A stretch of 24,678 nucleotides of DNA from Pseudomonadota bacterium (GTDB lineage: Bacteria > Pseudomonadota > Gammaproteobacteria > Halothiobacillales > Halothiobacillaceae): positions 1-24,678 of the forward strand of contig JAJYPA010000067.1 in assembly GCA_021795795.1 (NCBI GenBank), in the 5' to 3' direction. The position numbers and the translations under genes are program-made. Below, piece after piece: positions 21,999 through 24,678 of this stretch. The stretch's first letter is position 1. Each line of letters opens with the position of its first letter. The notes under the pieces were generated by a model, which was not told where the DNA came from, made no database searches, and was given only the letters and a program-made list of their open reading frames with translations.

Positions 21999-22379
21999 AT
22001 GTTTGGAAAATTGAAGCAGTTGAAGCAGCAATCCGTGAAGTTCGCCGCGAAGTTCGGCACCGCGACCCGCGACGCTTATTTCAAGGCGGGCATGATCATC
22101 GGCGTGATCCTGCAGGCGGGAGCCATTCCGGCCTTCGCCACCGGTTCCGGGACTTTGCCCTGGGACGGTCCCATCCAGACCTTGACCAGCAACCTCACCG
22201 GCCCGGTCGCCACCGGCATCAGTGTCGTGGCGTTCCTGGCCGCAGGCGCCGCGCTGGTGTTCGGCGAGGAACTGGGCGGCATCGCCAAGAAGGCACTCTA
22301 CGTGGTCCTGGGCATTTCCATGATCGTGTTCGGCAACAACTTCATGAGCGATCTCGGCATCACCGGCGCCATCGTGTAG
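21999..22379 (+). CDS. trbC: TrbC/VirB2-type conjugative pilin
   Basis: The 126-residue prepilin has a long, basic signal region (KLKQLKQQSVKFAAKFGTATR), a hydrophobic stretch and a likely cleavage AFA|TGSG after residue 47. Two membrane helices follow (about 70-90 and 95-115). LTGPVATGISVVAFLAAGAALVFGEELG is close to the RP4 TrbC/VirB2 pattern (TGPVA..I....AG...IFG.EL). RP4 TrbC becomes a 78-residue ring through TraF; the mature part here would be about 75-79 residues, and TraF is encoded at 15819. Unlike RP4 TrbC it has no long C-terminal tail: the protein stops shortly after FMSDLGITG. Good AGGAGG RBS. Confidence 0.9.
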   Translation: MFGKLKQLKQQSVKFAAKFGTATRDAYFKAGMIIGVILQAGAIPAFATGSGTLPWDGPIQTLTSNLTGPVATGISVVAFLAAGAALVFGEELGGIAKKALYVVLGISMIVFGNNFMSDLGITGAIV

Positions 22380-22396
22380 GTCGCGCCGGGCGTTTT

Positions 22397-22424
22397 CCGC
22401 CCTGCAGCTGGTCGCGCAGGGCGG
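22397..22424 (+). terminator. Stem-loop between trbC and the prepilin-like gene
   Basis: CCGCCCTGC pairs with GCAGGGCGG (9 bp, 10-base loop), followed by TGCTTT. The T run is short, so it may weaken rather than stop transcription, or protect the pilin message. Confidence 0.55.
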
Positions 22425-22460
22425 TGCTTTACCGTTTTACCAACCAGAGGAGTAATACCC

Positions 22461-22976
22461 ATGCAAACGAACAAAACCGAAGCAGGTTTCACCCTGATCG
22501 AGTTGATGATCGTCATCGCCATCATCGGCATTCTGGCGGCCATCGCCATTCCGCAGTACGAGAAGTACATCGCCACGGCCAAAGCACAGGATGTGTCGCA
22601 GAACCTGCATCAGGCCGTTACGGCGGTGTCAGCCGCGGTGGCGGCGGCGCAGGCGGGACAATCCACAACAATGACGGGTACTGGTGGTGACCTTGGCACC
22701 CAGAATGATCCGGCTGACACAGCGGTTGCGGCTTATGTTTCCGGTACGCCCGGGGCGTGTGGAGAAATCGGGGTTTCGCCGAACATTATTGACCCTGCAT
22801 CCACCGCCACATCGGCAGCCATCGTCGTAGACGATACTTGCACGTCAACGACGGTGCAGGCGGATATTGCCGCCGCAGTCAGCGCCGAAGGATATGGCAC
22901 GGCCTACGGTTCCACAACCGCCGGTGGTTCCAATATCACCATCAGCATAAGCGGCAATGGTGCCATTGCTCCGTAA
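22461..22976 (+). CDS. Type IV prepilin-like protein within the trb cluster
   Basis: The 171-residue product has a class III leader: [19 protein letters not shown], with cleavage after Gly9 and the conserved Glu at mature position 5. A long hydrophobic N-terminal helix ([20 protein letters not shown]) follows. The mature domain (about 162 residues) is Ala/Thr/Ser-rich, with two Cys (GACGEIG and DDTCTS) that could form the D-loop disulphide of major pilins. Such proteins are processed by PilD-type prepilin peptidase and assembled by type IV pilus machinery, not by TrbC-type machinery; no such peptidase or assembly ATPase is encoded here. RBS AGAGGAG is good. It sits between trbC and trbD, where RP4 has nothing. 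A host-assembled adhesive pilus or a minor pilin is possible. Confidence 0.85.
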   Translation: MQTNKTEAGFTLIELMIVIAIIGILAAIAIPQYEKYIATAKAQDVSQNLHQAVTAVSAAVAAAQAGQSTTMTGTGGDLGTQNDPADTAVAAYVSGTPGACGEIGVSPNIIDPASTATSAAIVVDDTCTSTTVQADIAAAVSAEGYGTAYGSTTAGGSNITISISGNGAIAP

Positions 22977-23039
22977 GTTAACACCGACAGTCACGCATGG
23001 GGACCTTTTGCGTTTTCCACCCCAGGGCACGACCGACTC

Positions 23040-23060
23040 GCCGCCGTAAGCGGCTTTTTT
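23040..23060 (+). terminator. Rho-independent terminator after the prepilin-like gene
   Basis: GCCGC-CGTAA-GCGGC followed by TTTTTT, with the flank GACCGACTC shared with the terminator at 3422. Confidence 0.8.
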
Positions 23061-23091
23061 CCCGTAACCGCATTTCCACCCGTCTTCAGAT

Positions 23092-23121
23092 CGCGATCAG
23101 GTTACGCCCAGCCCAATACAT
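23092..23121 (+). promoter_or_regulatory. ATCAGGT regulatory motif, copy 10 (before trbD)
   Basis: GCGATCAGGTTACGCCC, then GCCCAATACATC. It restarts transcription of the trb operon after the terminator at 23040, if it is a promoter. Confidence 0.6.
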
Positions 23122-23148
23122 CACAGAACGGACATCTGGAGACAGAAC

Positions 23149-23454
23149 ATGGACACCACCGCAAAGCAGGAAATCACCATCCATCAGGCGCTGCATCAGC
23201 CCATTCTGGTCATGGGCGGCGAACGCAAACTAGTCGCGTTTCTGGCCGTCATCGCCGGCGTCTTCATCATTTCCCTGGCTCAACTCTGGGCCGCCGTGTT
23301 CGGCGTCCTGCTCTGGGTTTTCGGGCAATGGGGCCTGGCGCAGTTGGCGAAGTTCGACCCTCTGTTCAGCAAAACCGGCCTTCGCCACATGAAGTACAAA
23401 AAATACTATCCGGCTTCGGCAACGCCTTTCGCGCCGAATCGCACCATTCAATAA
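23149..23454 (+). CDS. trbD: TrbD/VirB3-type inner-membrane protein
   Basis: The 101-residue protein has the VirB3 layout: a short soluble N-terminus with TIHQALHQPILVMGGERKL, two closely spaced membrane helices (about 26-42 and 44-62) and a basic C-terminal part (RHMKYKKYYPA). ALxxPxLxxGxxR is the typical TrbD entry block. TrbD works with TrbE at the inner-membrane base of the channel, and their genes are adjacent here as in RP4 (21-base gap). A GGAGACAG site precedes the ATG. Length is normal. Confidence 0.92.
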   Translation: MDTTAKQEITIHQALHQPILVMGGERKLVAFLAVIAGVFIISLAQLWAAVFGVLLWVFGQWGLAQLAKFDPLFSKTGLRHMKYKKYYPASATPFAPNRTIQ

Positions 23455-23475
23455 GCATCATCAGGAGAACTGGAC

Positions 23476-24678
23476 ATGAGATCATTGAAAGAATTCCGCA
23501 ATAAAGCCTACGGCCTGCCCGACCTGCTGCCCTGGGCGGCGCTGGTGGACAACGGCGTCATTCTCAACAAGAACGGCAGCCTCATGGCCGGGTTCTATTA
23601 CACCGGCCCCGACCTGGACTCGGCGACGAATGCGGAGCTGGCGGCTATGTCCAACCGCATCAATACCGCCCTGTCCATGGGGGATGGCTGGGTGCTGAAC
23701 TGCGACGCCATCCGCATCCCGGCACCGGGCTATGCCGCGGAAGCGAACTTCCCGGATCGCACCACGCGCCTGATCGATGATGTCCGGCGCGTGCGTTTTG
23801 AGTCCGAAAGCGCGGGATACACCTCTCGCTTCGTGCTGACGGTGACCTATTTCCCGGCTCCCGACGCCGCCACCAAGGCCGGATCCTTTCTGGTGGACGG
23901 CGGGGAAAAGGGCACCCCGGGCAGTGATAACCTCAAGCGCTTCAAAGAGCGCATCAACGAGATACAGGGACGGCTTTCGGGTTTCCTCAAAATCCGCCGT
24001 ATGGAAGACATCCTGGACGAGCGGACCGGTGAAATCATCAACAGCGAAATTCTGCAATACCTGGAGTATTGCGTGAGCTTCCGCAACCGGCCCTTTCGGC
24101 TCTCCATGGTCCCCATGTATCTGGACTCGGTGCTGGGTCGGCACGAACTGGTGACCGGATTCAATCCGCGAATCGACACCCAGGCCATCGCCTGCCTCGC
24201 CATTGAAGGATTCCCGGCCATGACCTCGCCGGGCATTCTGGATTTTCTGTCCCGACTACCCGTCAGCTACCGCTGGTCCAACCGCTTCATTTATCTGGAT
24301 CCGATTCAGGCCGAGAAGGAGATCAACCGGTATCGGTCACGCTGGAGCCAGAAGCGGAAATCAGCTCTCAATGTCGTCCGGGAGAGTCAGGGCGGGCAGG
24401 CCACACACATCAATATCCACGCCGATCAGCAGACGAACGATACCGTGGTTGCCATGGCGGAGGCGTCCAGCGGCGCGGTGCGCTTCGGGTACTACACCAG
24501 CGTCATCCTGCTGGCGCATGAAAGCGAGAAGGTGGTCATGGACACGGCGCACGAAGTCCAGAAGGTCATCGAAAACGCGGGTTTCGGAGTTCGCATTGAG
24601 GACGTGAACGCGGTGGAGGCATTGATGGGCTCCATGCCGGGCAACGTCTACGCCAACGTCCGGCGGCCCCTGATCCAC
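23476..24678 (+). CDS. trbE: TrbE/VirB4-type ATPase, partial (C-terminus off the right edge)
   Basis: An open frame runs from the ATG at 23476 (after AGGAGAAC) to the window end: 401 codons without a stop. The N-terminus (MRSLKEFRNKAYGLPDLLPW, then AALVDNGVILNKNGSLMAGF) is the classic TrbE opening. The visible part covers the N-terminal domain and the start of the linker; the Walker A motif of the family would lie beyond the edge and cannot be checked. TrbE energises the inner-membrane complex with TrbB and TraG. The minus-strand frames over this stretch are shadows. Confidence 0.93.
   Translation, partial: MRSLKEFRNKAYGLPDLLPWAALVDNGVILNKNGSLMAGFYYTGPDLDSATNAELAAMSNRINTALSMGDGWVLNCDAIRIPAPGYAAEANFPDRTTRLIDDVRRVRFESESAGYTSRFVLTVTYFPAPDAATKAGSFLVDGGEKGTPGSDNLKRFKERINEIQGRLSGFLKIRRMEDILDERTGEIINSEILQYLEYCVSFRNRPFRLSMVPMYLDSVLGRHELVTGFNPRIDTQAIACLAIEGFPAMTSPGILDFLSRLPVSYRWSNRFIYLDPIQAEKEINRYRSRWSQKRKSALNVVRESQGGQATHINIHADQQTNDTVVAMAEASSGAVRFGYYTSVILLAHESEKVVMDTAHEVQKVIENAGFGVRIEDVNAVEALMGSMPGNVYANVRRPLIH

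Noticed and set aside
23482..24144. Minus-strand 220-residue open frame at the right edge
   Set aside because: It is antisense to trbE, whose N-terminal sequence is clear and is open to the window end.

Overview
The window is the conjugation core of a plasmid or integrative conjugative element from a GC-rich proteobacterium. The transfer genes are of the P-type (RP4/Ti-like, MPF_T) Tra/Trb family. The overall style (ArdC-like zincin, toprim/DUF3991 protein, LPD7-type polyvalent proteins next to trb genes) makes me lean towards an Acidithiobacillus-like host, but nothing in the sequence proves the genus. No integrase, replication gene, tRNA, rRNA or CRISPR array is visible, so plasmid and ICE cannot be told apart.

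Layout. (1) Bases 1-889, minus strand: a Gln-rich coiled-coil protein cut by the window edge, an Imm-type small membrane protein and an HU-like DNA-binding protein. (2) Bases 890-1053: the divergent intergenic region, the best place for oriT. (3) Bases 1054-3302: a MobC/TraJ-type accessory protein overlapping a MOBP relaxase. (4) Bases 3541-6264: a toprim protein, a Dam-type adenine methyltransferase, a 44-residue lipoprotein and a doubtful small ORF. (5) Bases 6360-12259: a truncated duplicate and then a full copy of an ArdC-like zincin gene, an M48-type membrane peptidase, and a large protein sharing its LPD7-like module with the relaxase. (6) Bases 12542-13547: a predicted outer-membrane barrel and a two-TM miniprotein. 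(7) Bases 13628-16448: traG coupling protein and traF maturation peptidase. (8) Bases 16518-20856: a small minus-strand gene, a YadA-like trimeric autotransporter, a small acidic protein and a large exported Ala/Gln-rich protein. (9) Bases 20853-24678: trbB, trbC, a type IV prepilin-like gene, trbD and the start of trbE, which runs off the right edge.

How it works together. The relaxase and its accessory protein would nick and pilot the DNA, TraG couples it to the channel, TrbB/C/D/E build the pilus and channel, and TraF would mature TrbC. The toprim, methyltransferase and ArdC-like proteins are plausible establishment and anti-restriction functions in the recipient. The autotransporter, the barrel and the extra prepilin look like surface or mating-contact functions woven into the transfer operons.

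The most unusual signal is non-coding. A motif, [GC]ATCAGGT followed about 11-14 bases later by a CC...TA box, stands before essentially every plus-strand transcription unit (11 copies). It is often preceded by a C-rich TTTCCC...CACCAC block that pairs with an upstream G-rich arm. A second family of 17-18 bp repeats (core TTGCAGGGTGCAA) sits between genes and also inside at least two reading frames. Together these look like a shared, element-wide control system plus a spreading short repeat.
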